Assembly (NCBI RefSeq): GCF_007859765.1 | Contig: NZ_SIHJ01000004.1 | Location: forward strand, 282,490 to 346,489 | Direction of reading: 5' to 3' | DNA: 64,000 nt | Source of the DNA: Posidoniimonas corsicana | GTDB taxonomy: Bacteria > Planctomycetota > Planctomycetia > Pirellulales > Lacipirellulaceae | In this document: piece by piece, positions 44,821 through 55,771 of the stretch | Position numbering within the stretch: position 1 is the stretch's first letter | How the letters are laid out: the number at the start of each line of letters is the position of its first letter | Program-made: the position numbers and the translations under genes | The notes under the pieces: generated by a model | What the model was told of the DNA's origin: nothing | Databases searched by the model: none | Seen by the model: the letters and a program-made list of their open reading frames with translations, nothing else

Positions 44821-47376
44821 TCACCAGGTCTGCATCTCGTTGAGCATTGCGTCCCACTCGTTGCGGGACAGGTTGGTCGTGGTGGCGAAGTCGGTGTCGC
44901 GGGGCATCTGGTCAAGCAGGCCGATCGCCCGCACGATCTGGCCACGGGCCTTGATCGGGTCGTCCAGTCGGCGCCAGCACTGGGAGATCTGAACCAGCAC
45001 CTCGAGGATGATTGGCTCGTCCTGGAACTGTGCGGACAGGTCCGAGTACGCCTGCACGGCGGCGGTCAGGTGTTCCTTGGCCTTGGCCTGGTGTGCGGCG
45101 GTGATCTCGGCCTTGCCGTCGTTGGCGGTGCGGGCGGCCTCGTCCTGCTCCAGAACACCGAGCTGGAACAGCACTGTGCCCTTAAACATGTAGCAGTTGC
45201 GGATCATCGCCCGTTCGACGGTGCTCCAGTTGGACTGCAGGGCGATCTCGCGTCGCACCCGCTCGTAGTACTCCAACGCGGCGCCCAGGTCGTCGTTGAT
45301 GTCGTTGTAGTTGCGTTCGCGTTCGTTGACGGTCTTGGCCTCGGCGTAGCGCTTGAGTGGGGCGTCGGCCGCGTAGCGGTAGGCCTCGGCCACGAGGTAC
45401 TGGGCGAGCCGCGTCTGCGGGTTGTCGGGGTACCGAAGGATTGCTTCTTCTAGGTGCTCGATCGCCTCGGCGTACTGCTGCTGCGAGTGGAGCAGCCGGC
45501 CTAGCTCGAACTTGGAGTCACGCCACTCGGGGCTCTGCGGCGCGAGCGTGCTGCCGATCAGGTTCTGATTGAGCAGCACGCGGGCGCGGTCGGCTTCGTT
45601 CACGTCCCGGTAGGCGCGGGCGCACTCGAGCCGGGCGGCGTACACGGCCGCGTCCTGGGAGTGGAACTCGATGCACTCGTTGAAGGCGTCGATCGCGCCG
45701 GCCGGTTTGTCCAACGCGAGCAGCGTCTGCCCAAGCCGCAGCAGCGCGAGCGCGTTCCGCTGCTGGGGTTCGTTCTTGAGGTAGTGCCGGATCACGCGGA
45801 GGGCGCTGGTGTAGCTCTGCCCGTTGAAGTACGCCTCGCTGGCCTCCCACATGTGCTGGGTGTACCGCTTGTCGGCGAAGCGGCTGTCGGCCAGCAGCTC
45901 GTAGTTCACGCCCGCTTCGCGGAACTTGGCGCGTCCCTCGTCGCGGAGCTCTTCGGCGGCCCAGGGCTCCTGGTCGGCCCTGGCCAGCAGCCGCTCGCCC
46001 CATGCGGCGTATGTGTGGGCCTTGAGTTCAAGCTGCTGGTTGCGGCTGAAGACAGGGTACATCCGCTCGACGATCTCGGCCGCCGCGTGGTGCTTGTCCT
46101 GCGCAACGAAGCCCGAATGCGCAGCGAGCAGCAGTGCGCGCAGCTGGGACAGCGGGAGCAGCTCGCTGCGGTAGCTGATGGGGTCGTTGATGGAGTCCAT
46201 GGCCACTCGGTACTTCTGCACGGCCAGCTCGTCTTCGTTGAGGGCCTGGTACATCTCGCCCTCGGCGACCGCGGCGGCGACGCCCTCCGGCTCCTGGCCG
46301 TGGGTCTGCTGGACCTCGTCGAGCAGCGCCAGCGCCTCGTTCGTCTTGCCCTGCAGCCTGCGTAGCTGGGCGCGGAGCAGCTGGTTGGCGCCGCGGCGGG
46401 TGGCGAGCTTGTCCGCCTGCCAGGCCTGGTCCAGGAGCCGCTCGGCGTTGTCTACCAGTTCATCGACCCCCTGCGGCTGTTGACCGGTTCCGGCCGCTTG
46501 CTCGAGTTGCTTCACCACGATCTGCGCCTCGACCAGCAGCCTGCGGGCCGGGCCTTCGGCGGGGTCGGACTGTTCGAGGGCTTGGACGGCTTCTTCAAAC
46601 CGGCCGGCCGCCGATAGGGAGAGCGCCTTGAGGACGATCGCCTGCGACCGCTCCGGCTCTTTCAGTTCGGTGGTGGCCAGCGCCCGGTCCAGGTGCCGCA
46701 GCACCAGGTCGTAGATCGGCTGCTCCGAGTAGAAGTGCGCCTCGGCGACCAGGCGGTGCATGTCCTCCACGCGTTCAGGATTGGCGGCCAACGCCTCCTC
46801 GAGCACGGCCACGCCCTTCTTCAGCTGGTTGCTGCGGATCAGCGATTTGCCCAGCAGGTACTGGCCCTCGTGCTCGCGGCCGGGCGGGAAGCCTGCTTCG
46901 CGGGCCTTGGTCAGGTAGCCGGCAGCCAGCAGGTAGCCGCGGCGGCGGTGCTCGGGCGAGAACTCGGTCGCCGAGCGGGCCGCCTTGACGGCGCCCAGCA
47001 CGAACAACGGCCCGCCGACCTCGTTGGGGTCGAGGTTGCCGTTGGCCTGGATCTGCAGCACCAGGTCCTCGGCGTACTCCAACTCTCCGTCGTCCAGAGC
47101 CTTCAGGGCCCGCTCGACCGTGGCGGCCTGGTAAGGCGCGGCCATATCGGCCAGCACCAGCCAGCCGGCCATCGTCGCGGCCGCGGTGACGCCCAGCAGC
47201 CCGCCCACGATGAGCGTCCGCTTGGGGTGCTCCTTGGCCCAGTCGCGCAGCCGCTGCATCCGCCCGGCTGCGGGCGGCGCGTCGGCGTCGGATTGGTTGG
47301 GGGCGGTGTCGGCCACGGGCGGTGATGACTTGAGCATTTCTTGGAGAAAGATCCGCGCGGCTTGTACAAGACCCAT
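44821..47376 (-). CDS. membrane-anchored TPR-repeat protein heading the flagellar locus
   Basis: 851 residues from ATG at 47376. A cytoplasmic segment of about 55 residues (with LRDWAKEHPKRTL) precedes one membrane helix (LIVGGLLGVTAAATMAGWLVLA), and the rest is an extended array of TPR-like helix pairs (AEDLVLQIQANGNLDP, KKGVAVLEEALAANPE, AEAIEHLEEAILRYPDNPQ). Orientation is N-in, so the TPR array is periplasmic. Nineteen bp separate it from the FlgN-like gene. It may be an assembly or envelope scaffold specific to this group; its function is unknown. It is divergent from lptF/G. Confidence 0.75.
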   Translation of the reverse strand: MGLVQAARIFLQEMLKSSPPVADTAPNQSDADAPPAAGRMQRLRDWAKEHPKRTLIVGGLLGVTAAATMAGWLVLADMAAPYQAATVERALKALDDGELEYAEDLVLQIQANGNLDPNEVGGPLFVLGAVKAARSATEFSPEHRRRGYLLAAGYLTKAREAGFPPGREHEGQYLLGKSLIRSNQLKKGVAVLEEALAANPERVEDMHRLVAEAHFYSEQPIYDLVLRHLDRALATTELKEPERSQAIVLKALSLSAAGRFEEAVQALEQSDPAEGPARRLLVEAQIVVKQLEQAAGTGQQPQGVDELVDNAERLLDQAWQADKLATRRGANQLLRAQLRRLQGKTNEALALLDEVQQTHGQEPEGVAAAVAEGEMYQALNEDELAVQKYRVAMDSINDPISYRSELLPLSQLRALLLAAHSGFVAQDKHHAAAEIVERMYPVFSRNQQLELKAHTYAAWGERLLARADQEPWAAEELRDEGRAKFREAGVNYELLADSRFADKRYTQHMWEASEAYFNGQSYTSALRVIRHYLKNEPQQRNALALLRLGQTLLALDKPAGAIDAFNECIEFHSQDAAVYAARLECARAYRDVNEADRARVLLNQNLIGSTLAPQSPEWRDSKFELGRLLHSQQQYAEAIEHLEEAILRYPDNPQTRLAQYLVAEAYRYAADAPLKRYAEAKTVNERERNYNDINDDLGAALEYYERVRREIALQSNWSTVERAMIRNCYMFKGTVLFQLGVLEQDEAARTANDGKAEITAAHQAKAKEHLTAAVQAYSDLSAQFQDEPIILEVLVQISQCWRRLDDPIKARGQIVRAIGLLDQMPRDTDFATTTNLSRNEWDAMLNEMQTW

Positions 47377-47522
47377 CGTTGGGCTGTCAATGCGCGTTGC
47401 CCGCCGGCCGCCGCGGCCTGGCCGCAGTGCTAGCGGCGCTCGATTGTCGTTCACGCGGCGCGGCGCGGCTGCTAGACTCTCCGGCCACGCCCTCGACACC
47501 TAATTGCCCCACCGCCCGCCCC

Positions 47523-48770
47523 GTGCGTATCCTCACTCGCTACGTGCTGCTCGATCTGGTGCAGGTCTTCCTGGTCACGCTGATCGGGATGACCACGCTG
47601 GTGTTCGTGGCGCTCGTCGGCAAGGAGGCGATCGACCGGGGCATGGGCCTGGGCCCGATCGTCAGGCTCGCCCCGTACATCCTGCCGCAGGCGATGCAGT
47701 TTGCGGTCCCCGGCGCCCTGCTGCTGGCCACCACCAACGTGTTCGGCCGCCTTTCCGCATTCAACGAGCTGGTGGCGGTCAAGTCGATGGGCATCTCGCC
47801 GTGGGCGATAGCATGGCCGACCATCGTGTTCGCCGGCGCGGTGAGCCTGGCGGCCGTCGCGCTGAACGACATCGCCGTTTCCTGGGGCCGGCTGGGTGTG
47901 GAGCGGGTGTTCCTCGACTCGCTGGAGGAAGTCATCTACGGCAAGCTCCGCGTCGACCGCGCGTATACCGACCGCAAACTCAGCATCACCGTGCAGCGGG
48001 TGGAGGGGAAGAAGCTGATCCGGCCGGACGTCTCGCTGCAGGACTCGGGCGATGGCCAGGCTTGGAACGTCACCGCCGACTGGGCCGAGATCGGCTCGCA
48101 GCCCGGCAGCCGGCAGATGGTGATCCGGTTCTTCAACGCGATGGTGGACGGCCCGACCCGTGTGGCGTACCCCGAGACCTTCGAGCTGGCGGTAGACCTG
48201 GGCGCGTTGTTCGGGGCGGACAAGTCGAATCGCCGCATCTCGACTTACGCGCTGGCGGAGATCGGTCCGGCCATCTACAAGACCGAGGCCGATATCGAGC
48301 AAATCAACAACGACATGTCCGCCCGGGCGGCCTACGCGATGCTGACCGGCGAGTTCGAGCAGGTCTCTAAGGCGTCGTGGGACGCGCGGAACCAGGACCT
48401 GGCAGCCGCGAGGTTTGACCTCAACCGCCTGCATGTCGAACCTTACCGGCGTTGGGCGGGCGGGTTCTCGTGCCTGGCGTTCGCGATGGTGGGCGTGCCG
48501 GTCGCGATGATCATGCGGAAAAGCGACTTCTTGGCGAGCTTCTTCGTCTGCTTCGCCCCGATCCTGATTGTCTACTACCCGCTGCTGATGGTCAGCGTCG
48601 ACCAGGCCAAGGGGGGCAAGTTCCCGCCACAGGCCGTGTGGGCCGGCAACCTGGTGCTGCTGGCGTGCGGCGCGTTGCTGATGCGGTCGGTCATCTACGA
48701 CCGCGACCGGATGATCTCGGCAATGGGGTCGGCGCTGATCAGCTGGGTCCCCAGGTTGGCCAAGAACTAG
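47523..48770 (+). CDS. LptF/LptG-family permease
   Basis: 415 residues. RILTRYVLLDLVQVFLVTLIGMTTLVF begins the first helix; the LptF/G signature PYILPQAMQFAVPGALLLATTNVFGRLSAFNELVAVKSMGIS is intact, followed by a periplasmic beta-jellyroll and three C-terminal helices. These permeases extract lipopolysaccharide or related lipids toward the outer membrane. It starts at GTG 47523. Only one copy is here; no lptB or partner is adjacent. Confidence 0.88.
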   Translation: MRILTRYVLLDLVQVFLVTLIGMTTLVFVALVGKEAIDRGMGLGPIVRLAPYILPQAMQFAVPGALLLATTNVFGRLSAFNELVAVKSMGISPWAIAWPTIVFAGAVSLAAVALNDIAVSWGRLGVERVFLDSLEEVIYGKLRVDRAYTDRKLSITVQRVEGKKLIRPDVSLQDSGDGQAWNVTADWAEIGSQPGSRQMVIRFFNAMVDGPTRVAYPETFELAVDLGALFGADKSNRRISTYALAEIGPAIYKTEADIEQINNDMSARAAYAMLTGEFEQVSKASWDARNQDLAAARFDLNRLHVEPYRRWAGGFSCLAFAMVGVPVAMIMRKSDFLASFFVCFAPILIVYYPLLMVSVDQAKGGKFPPQAVWAGNLVLLACGALLMRSVIYDRDRMISAMGSALISWVPRLAKN

Positions 48771-48979
48771 CGTGGGCTGTGTGCCGGCCCGCGAGCTAGC
48801 ACCCCAGCGCAGCGATTCGACGCAATCTGAGCGCAAGGCGAGATCTTCGGCGATTCTGTGCTTGTAACTTTTTCAGGGCACTTGCTACACTGCCCGCCAG
48901 CGCGGGGAGGCTTCATGGAAGAAGCCCGCCGCAACGCTTCTCTACCAAGCGACGAAGCCGCGACAAGGAGGTCGCCAGC

Positions 48980-50665
48980 GTGCTCACACACCTGCCTATC
49001 CGGGATAAGCTCCGCGTCGGCCTCGGCCTGTTGGCGGTCAGCACGCTCACGCTGTTTATCGCCGCGATCTACGGCCTGTACGCGTACCGCGGCCTGGTCA
49101 AGACGCTCAGCGCCCGGTCTACCGAGCTGCCGCTCGCCAACGAGCTCAGTCATCACGTCGGCGACCTCCGGGTGGTGCTCGCCAAAGCGCGGGAACGCAT
49201 CGCGGCTATCGACCGGGATAAGAAAAACGAGTCGAACCTGCTGGCCGCCAACGAGACGGATGAGATCTTCAACCCGGCCGAGGACATCTACCTGCTGTCC
49301 CAGGCGGGCGACGACCCGTGGGACCTGAAGATGCTGCGCGAGGAGTACCGCAGCAAGTTCGAACAGATCCAGGACAAGCTGGCCGAGTACAGCGAGCAGC
49401 TCGACGAGAACCGTCGACACGAGAGCACCGGCATCAGCGACGACCGCCTTGAACGGGAGACATTGACCCGAGTCAACACGATACTGGCGAAGATCCGCAG
49501 CGAGCAGCAGGACGACCAGCTGATGTTCGACGAGCTGAGCGACGACTCCGCCCAGCTCGACCAGCTCGAGGAGTCGGTCGAGTCGCTCCGTGCGCTTGTG
49601 GCCGAGCTGCCCAGCCACCTGCACCAGCGGCTGCACAAGCTGGCGGGCGAGGTCCGCACGCAGTACCACGTGGCGATCCCGCTGGCGTGGGTCACCGCTA
49701 TCTTCGTGGCGGTTCTGATGGTGATGTCGATCCAGGTGTTCCGCCACACGGTGGCGCGGCCGCTGCACCAGCTGGTTGAGGGCGCCCGTGAAGTCGGAGC
49801 CGGCAACCTGGAGTACCGGGTGTCGCTCGCCACGACCGACGAGATGGGCGAGCTGGCCGACGCCATGAACGCCATGACCGCGCAGTTCAAGGAAACCCGC
49901 GACGACCTCGACCGCCAGGTGCAGCAACGCACCCGCGAGGTGGTCCGCAGCGAGCAGCTGGCGAGCGTCGGCTTCCTGGCGGCCGGCGTCGCGCACGAGA
50001 TCAACAACCCGCTGGCGTCGATCGCGATGTGCAGCGAGTCGCTCGAGGGGCGGCTGGCCGAGTTCCTGAACCCCGACGAGACCGGCGGGCCTGAGTGGGA
50101 CGTCGTCCGCAGCTACCTCGAGATGATCGGGCGCGAGGCGTTCCGCTGCAAGCAGATCACCGAGAAGCTGCTCGACTTCTCGCAGACCGGCGACTCCCAG
50201 CGGCACGCCACCGAGATGCGCGAGCTGGTTGCCGGCGTCATCGAGATGGTCCAGCACCTGGGCAAGTACCACAACAAGCACGTGCTGCTGCAGGAGGGCC
50301 CGCCCGTGGTCGCGGACGTCAACCCGCAGGAGATGAAGCAGGTGATCCTCAACCTCGTGACCAATGGGCTCGACAGCCTCGACCCCGGCGGCCGCGTCAC
50401 GGTGGGCGTCGAGCCGCACGCCGGCGGGGCGCGCGTGGTCGTGACCGACGACGGCTGCGGGATGAGCGACGAGGTCATCAAGCACCTGTTCGAGCCGTTC
50501 TTCACCCGCCGCCGGAGCGGGCAGGGGACCGGCCTGGGGCTGTCGATCACCTACCGCATCGTCGAGGAGCACGGCGGCAAGATCGAGGCCGCCAGCGACG
50601 GCCCCGGCGCCGGCAGCAAGTTCACCGTTACGCTCCCCCGCGAACCGATGTCCGCGGCCGCTTAA
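48980..50665 (+). CDS. HAMP-domain membrane sensor histidine kinase
   Basis: 561 residues. Two membrane helices (about 14-36 and 233-254) flank a periplasmic, mostly helical, charged sensor region. A HAMP domain follows ([23 protein letters not shown]), then HisKA ([19 protein letters not shown]) and HATPase ([30 protein letters not shown]). The GTG start is preceded by AAGGAGG. It is followed by an NtrC-type regulator 55 bp downstream, so they form a two-component pair, probably for an envelope signal. Confidence 0.93.
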
Positions 50666-50720
50666 GGCCGACGCGCTAAACCTGAGTCACCAACCGACCG
50701 AAACGATACACGCCAGCACA

Positions 50721-52103
<1,383 letters not shown>

Positions 52104-52109
52104 TCCGCT

Positions 52110-53240
52110 CTAGCCGCCCGTCAGCACCGACCACAGCACGCCGGCCGCCACGGCCGAGCCGATCACGCCCGCCACGTTGGGCGCCATGGCGTGCATCAGC
52201 AGGAAGTTGTGCGGGTCCTCTTTCTGGCCGACCATCTGCACCACCCGGGCCGAGTCCGGCACCGCCGACACGCCGGCGGCGCCGACCAGCGGGTTGATCT
52301 TGTGGGTCAGGAACAGGTTCATGAACTTGGCGAACAGCACGCCGCTGGCCGTGGCGATCGCGAACGACAACGCCCCCAGCCCGAAGATCTGCAGCGACTG
52401 CTCGGTCAGGAAGTTCTGCGCCTTGGTGCTAGCGCCGACCGAGAAGCCCAGCAGGATTGTGACGATGTCGATCATTGCGGTGCGGGCCGTGTTGGCCAGC
52501 CGCTCGGTGACCGTGCTCTCCTTCAGCAGGTTGCCGAGGAACAGCATGCCGATCAGCACCAGCGCGCCCGGCGCGATGAACGTGCAGATCAGGAACGCCG
52601 CGATCGGGAAGATGATCCGCTCCCGCTTCGACACGTGCCGCGGCGCCTTCATCCGGATCAGCCGCTCCTGGCGGGTGGTCAGCAGCTTCATGATCGGCGG
52701 CTGGATCACCGGCACCAGCGCCATGTAGCTGTACGCGGCGATCGCGATCGCGCCCAGCAGCTCGGGCGCGAGCTTGGCCGCCAGGAAGATGGCGGTCGGG
52801 CCGTCGGCGCCGCCGATGATGCCGATCGCGCCGGACTGCTCCGGGGAGAACCCCAGCCACATGGCGCCCAGCAGCGTCAGGAAGATGCCCATCTGCGCCG
52901 CCGCGCCCAGCAGCACCAGCTTGGGGTTGGACAGCATGGTGGAGAAGTCGGTCATCGCGCCGATGCCCAGGAAGATCAGCGGCGGGAAGATGCCCTGGCT
53001 CACGCCAAAGTAGATGTAGCTCAGCACGCTGCCCTCGTCGTACACGCTCAGGCCCATGCTCGGGTCCGACGGCACGTTGCCGACGATCGCGCCGAAGCCG
53101 ATCGGCAATAGCAGCAGCGGTTCGTAGTCCTTGATGATCGCCAGCGCGATGAACACCAGGCCGATCAGGATCATCACCGCGTTGCCGAACGTAAGCTGGG
53201 CGAACGCGGTGGTCTCGAGGAACTTGTAGAGGATCTCCAC
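52110..53240 (-). CDS. Na+-translocating decarboxylase beta subunit
   Basis: 376 residues with about ten membrane helices. GIGAMTDFSTMLSNPKLVLLGAAAQMGIF, SGAIGIIGGADGPTAIFLAAKL and TAFIAPGALVLIG-like stretches are signatures of the OadB/GcdB/MmdB family, which couples carboxybiotin decarboxylation to Na+ export. The DGPT motif is the ion and carboxybiotin site. The GTG start follows the gamma subunit stop by one base. The biotin-bearing alpha subunit is not in the window, so the acid substrate (oxaloacetate, methylmalonyl-CoA or glutaconyl-CoA) is undetermined. Confidence 0.93.
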   Translation of the reverse strand: MEILYKFLETTAFAQLTFGNAVMILIGLVFIALAIIKDYEPLLLLPIGFGAIVGNVPSDPSMGLSVYDEGSVLSYIYFGVSQGIFPPLIFLGIGAMTDFSTMLSNPKLVLLGAAAQMGIFLTLLGAMWLGFSPEQSGAIGIIGGADGPTAIFLAAKLAPELLGAIAIAAYSYMALVPVIQPPIMKLLTTRQERLIRMKAPRHVSKRERIIFPIAAFLICTFIAPGALVLIGMLFLGNLLKESTVTERLANTARTAMIDIVTILLGFSVGASTKAQNFLTEQSLQIFGLGALSFAIATASGVLFAKFMNLFLTHKINPLVGAAGVSAVPDSARVVQMVGQKEDPHNFLLMHAMAPNVAGVIGSAVAAGVLWSVLTGG

Positions 53241-53241
53241 G

Positions 53242-53553
53242 TTACGGCTTCCCTCCCTGCGAGCGGGAGTGGACGGCGAAGCCGATCGCCGCGATGACGG
53301 CGCCGTCGTCCGCGGCCGACGCGGGGGCGGAGGCGGGCGCCGACGGCGCAGCGCCGTGGTGGTGCCCCGCCGACTCGGGGAACCACGGCTCGATTGCCGC
53401 CAGCACCTTGGGCAGAGCCGCGATAAACAGCGTGATCGCCGTTAGCGCGACAAACACGATCAGCATGCCTGTGATCGAGATCGCCAGCCCGTTGCCGTCG
53501 GCAACGCCTTGCCAGCCGCTCGACTGAGCCAGTATCGGAAGCAGCAGAGTCAT
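53242..53553 (-). CDS. Na+-pump decarboxylase gamma subunit (OadG family)
   Basis: 103 residues: one membrane helix (ISITGMLIVFVALTAITLFIAALP, about 25-49), then a linker with HHHG and alanine/proline repeats, ending AVIAAIGFAVHSRSQGGKP. The layout is that of OadG, which stabilises the alpha-beta complex. It lies 1 bp upstream of the beta subunit and 122 bp downstream of birA. Confidence 0.85.
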   Translation of the reverse strand: MTLLLPILAQSSGWQGVADGNGLAISITGMLIVFVALTAITLFIAALPKVLAAIEPWFPESAGHHHGAAPSAPASAPASAADDGAVIAAIGFAVHSRSQGGKP

Positions 53554-53675
53554 TCAGTCAGCCTGTGCAGAAGGGGTGAGCGGGGGCGTCGGCCGGTCGG
53601 GCCTGGGTCCCCGGAGCCCCTAGGATAGTGGGAGCGCCTGCTTCTTTGAATCCGCCCCGGGGCCCGCGGCTGCGG

Positions 53676-54464
53676 TCACTCGAACCACTCCACCACGCCG
53701 CCGTAGCAGGCCCGGTCGCCCCCGGGCTGCTCGATCAAGAGCGCGCCGTCCTCGGCGATGCCCCGGCAGACCCCCTCGACCACCTCGGCCGGCAGGGCCA
53801 GCCGCACCCGGCGTCCGTCCAGCAGCGACCACGCCCGCCACAGGCCGGCCAGCTGTGGGTCGCCCGCCAGCAGCATTGCCAGGCACGCGTCGAACTGCCG
53901 CAGGCAGTCGATCAGCACGCCTGTCAGGTCCAGCGGCCCGCCGGCGGCGTCCGCCAGGCTGACCGCCCGCTGCTGGACCTCCGGCGGGGCGTCGGCAAAG
54001 CGGTTATTCACGTTGATCCCCACGCCCACCACGAACCGGCCAACCGCCACGCCGGGCGACTCGATCAGGATCCCGGCCGCCTTCCGCCCGTTGAGGTAGA
54101 CATCGTTGGGCCACTTGAGCCGCGTCTCGCCCGTCGGGACCGACTGCTCCACCGCCTGACAGATCGCCAGCCCGGCGGCCAGCGACAGCCGCGGCGTGTG
54201 CTCGGTCGGCAGCGGCAGCCGCGGCGTGATCAGCGAGAATGTCAGCGCCCCTTCGCCGGCCCACCAACGGTTTTCCCCGCGTCCCTTGCCGCGGAGCTGG
54301 CGGCTGGTGAGCACCAGTTCCGAGGTGTCGTCCGGGATCTGAGCCGCCCGGGCGAGCGCAACTTCGTTAGTAGAATCGGTTTCCGGCAGGTAATGGACGT
54401 GCCCAACGGTGGTCCGATCCAGCACCTGAGGCAGGTCGAGCGTGTTCTGCGCGGCGTCCGGCAT
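53676..54464 (-). CDS. birA: biotin-[biotin carboxyl carrier protein] ligase
   Basis: 262 residues. The catalytic core is complete: TDSTNEVAL, the ATP/biotin loop TSRQLRGKGRGENRWW with the conserved GRG, LTFSLITP, LKWPNDVYLNGRKAAGILIE, and VGIGINV-like VVGVGINVNN. No N-terminal DNA-binding domain, so it is a group I ligase and not a repressor. It would biotinylate the decarboxylase alpha subunit or acetyl-CoA carboxylase. Divergent from the secreted gene at 54607. Confidence 0.92.
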   Translation of the reverse strand: MPDAAQNTLDLPQVLDRTTVGHVHYLPETDSTNEVALARAAQIPDDTSELVLTSRQLRGKGRGENRWWAGEGALTFSLITPRLPLPTEHTPRLSLAAGLAICQAVEQSVPTGETRLKWPNDVYLNGRKAAGILIESPGVAVGRFVVGVGINVNNRFADAPPEVQQRAVSLADAAGGPLDLTGVLIDCLRQFDACLAMLLAGDPQLAGLWRAWSLLDGRRVRLALPAEVVEGVCRGIAEDGALLIEQPGGDRACYGGVVEWFE

Positions 54465-54606
54465 GCCGCGGATGGTAGCCCACCGGCCAGCGGGCGCCTA
54501 CGCCCGCGACTCCCCGCGGTGGGGGGCGATTTGCCCTAACCGGCAAAGGCGACCTACAATACGGGACGCACCCACCGCCGGAATTGCCCGTAAAACGAGG
54601 CCAATC

Positions 54607-55476
54607 ATGCTGTTTACCCGCTCCCCGCTCCCCCGCCTGCTGCTGCTGGGCGCTGTTCTCTTTGCGTTCGCGTCGGAGGCCGACGCCCAGCGCTTCTACC
54701 GCCGCCGCGCCCGGATGATGGCCGCACCCGCGTACGGGGTTGGCGTGAGCCCGAGCGGCGGTGTGTCGGTCCGCACGCCGTACTATTCCTTCGAGCGGCG
54801 CCCGGGCTACTACCCCGGCTCGTTCTACGGCCGCTACGGCTGGCCCGGGTTCTCGGTCCGCGTGCAGGGCACGACGTCCCCGCGCGTGCAGGGGCCGGCG
54901 ACTCCCACTCCCGCCGGCGAGTACGACCCCGCGCCGCGCGACGATCAGTACGCGCCCACGCCCACCGAGAGCTACAACCTGGCGCCGGTGTACGAGCCCA
55001 CCGTGGCCCGCCCCGACGCCGGCAGCCAGCTCAACACCGCCTACGACGCGCTGATCAACAAGCTCGACGAGTTTGACGGCGGCGCCGGCTGGCAGAAGTA
55101 CTTCGCCCTCACGCCCGCCGAGCTCGCCGACCCGGCCAAGACCGGCAAGGTGCTCCGCCGGATGGATTCGGTCGCCGCCGACCCGCAGTTCGCGGCGGTC
55201 GCTGACCTCGAGGAGTTCCGTCAACTGCACGCCGTGATGCAGGCGGCCACCGCCGAAGCGAGCGCCCCGCGGCGGCCCTCGCTCGGACCCCCGCCGACAA
55301 CCGAGCCCGAGCAGGTCGAGGCGATCCCCGTGCCCCGCTCGACCGGCGACAGCGGCCCCCCGCCCGAGCCGCGGCCTTCGGCCGGCGGGTCCTCGTCCGA
55401 CGGGTTCGACGCGCCGTCGCTGCTAGAAACCGGCCCCCGCACCGGTGGCGAGCGCTCGGTTCTGAAGGACGAGTAG
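54607..55476 (+). CDS. hypothetical secreted protein rich in Y, R, P and T
   Basis: 289 residues with a signal peptide (LLLLGAVLFAFASEADAQ). The mature N-terminus is Arg/Tyr-rich (FYRRRARMM, YYPGSFYGRYGWPGF). A small helical region of about 85 residues (QLNTAYDALINKLDEFD, WQKYFALTPAELADPAK) is followed by a disordered acidic, proline-rich tail. The family is not recognised; planctomycete secreted proteins of this composition are common. Repeat copy C begins 14 bp after its stop codon. Confidence 0.7.
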   Translation: MLFTRSPLPRLLLLGAVLFAFASEADAQRFYRRRARMMAAPAYGVGVSPSGGVSVRTPYYSFERRPGYYPGSFYGRYGWPGFSVRVQGTTSPRVQGPATPTPAGEYDPAPRDDQYAPTPTESYNLAPVYEPTVARPDAGSQLNTAYDALINKLDEFDGGAGWQKYFALTPAELADPAKTGKVLRRMDSVAADPQFAAVADLEEFRQLHAVMQAATAEASAPRRPSLGPPPTTEPEQVEAIPVPRSTGDSGPPPEPRPSAGGSSSDGFDAPSLLETGPRTGGERSVLKDE

Positions 55477-55490
55477 CGTAGAACCAGCCG

Positions 55491-55726
55491 CGACTTTTGT
55501 CCCCAAATACGAACACGATTCTTAGGGACAAAAGTCGCCCCGGATCTCATGCCCGCGATTCTACAACCCCTTGTTGTAACAGGGCTTGGAGATACTGGCC
55601 GGTTGCAACTCAACCGAATTTTGTCCTCTGCTATGCGCCGATAGGGACAAAAGTCGCCGACCCGTGGGCGGCCTGAAAGCTCACCAAGCAGTCCCATTGG
55701 ACCGCGCAGGGTGGCCGGTTTCTAGC
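55491..55726 (+). repeat. dispersed double-hairpin intergenic repeat, copy C
   Basis: Module 1: CGACTTTTGTCCC at 55491-55503 with AGGGACAAAAGTCG at 55524-55537. Module 2: GAATTTTGTCCT (55616-55627), with substitutions, against AGGGACAAAAGTCG at 55643-55656. The tail (ATTGGACCGCGC, then GGGTGGCCGGTTTCTA) lies at about 55695-55724. It fills most of the 295-bp gap between the convergent stop codons of the gene at 54607 and the DUF1559 gene at 55772; nothing else was recognised there. Confidence 0.85.
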
Positions 55727-55771
55727 GAAAAGCCTCGGCATTAGGGACTCTGTGCCCGGCCTAACGGCTTC

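Noticed and set aside
48870-48895. GGGCACTTGC as a sigma54 promoter for the HAMP kinase
   Set aside because: The GG and GC elements do not have the ten-base spacing needed.
48767-50572. 601-codon minus-strand open frame
   Set aside because: Antisense to the HAMP histidine kinase; no domain or start signal.
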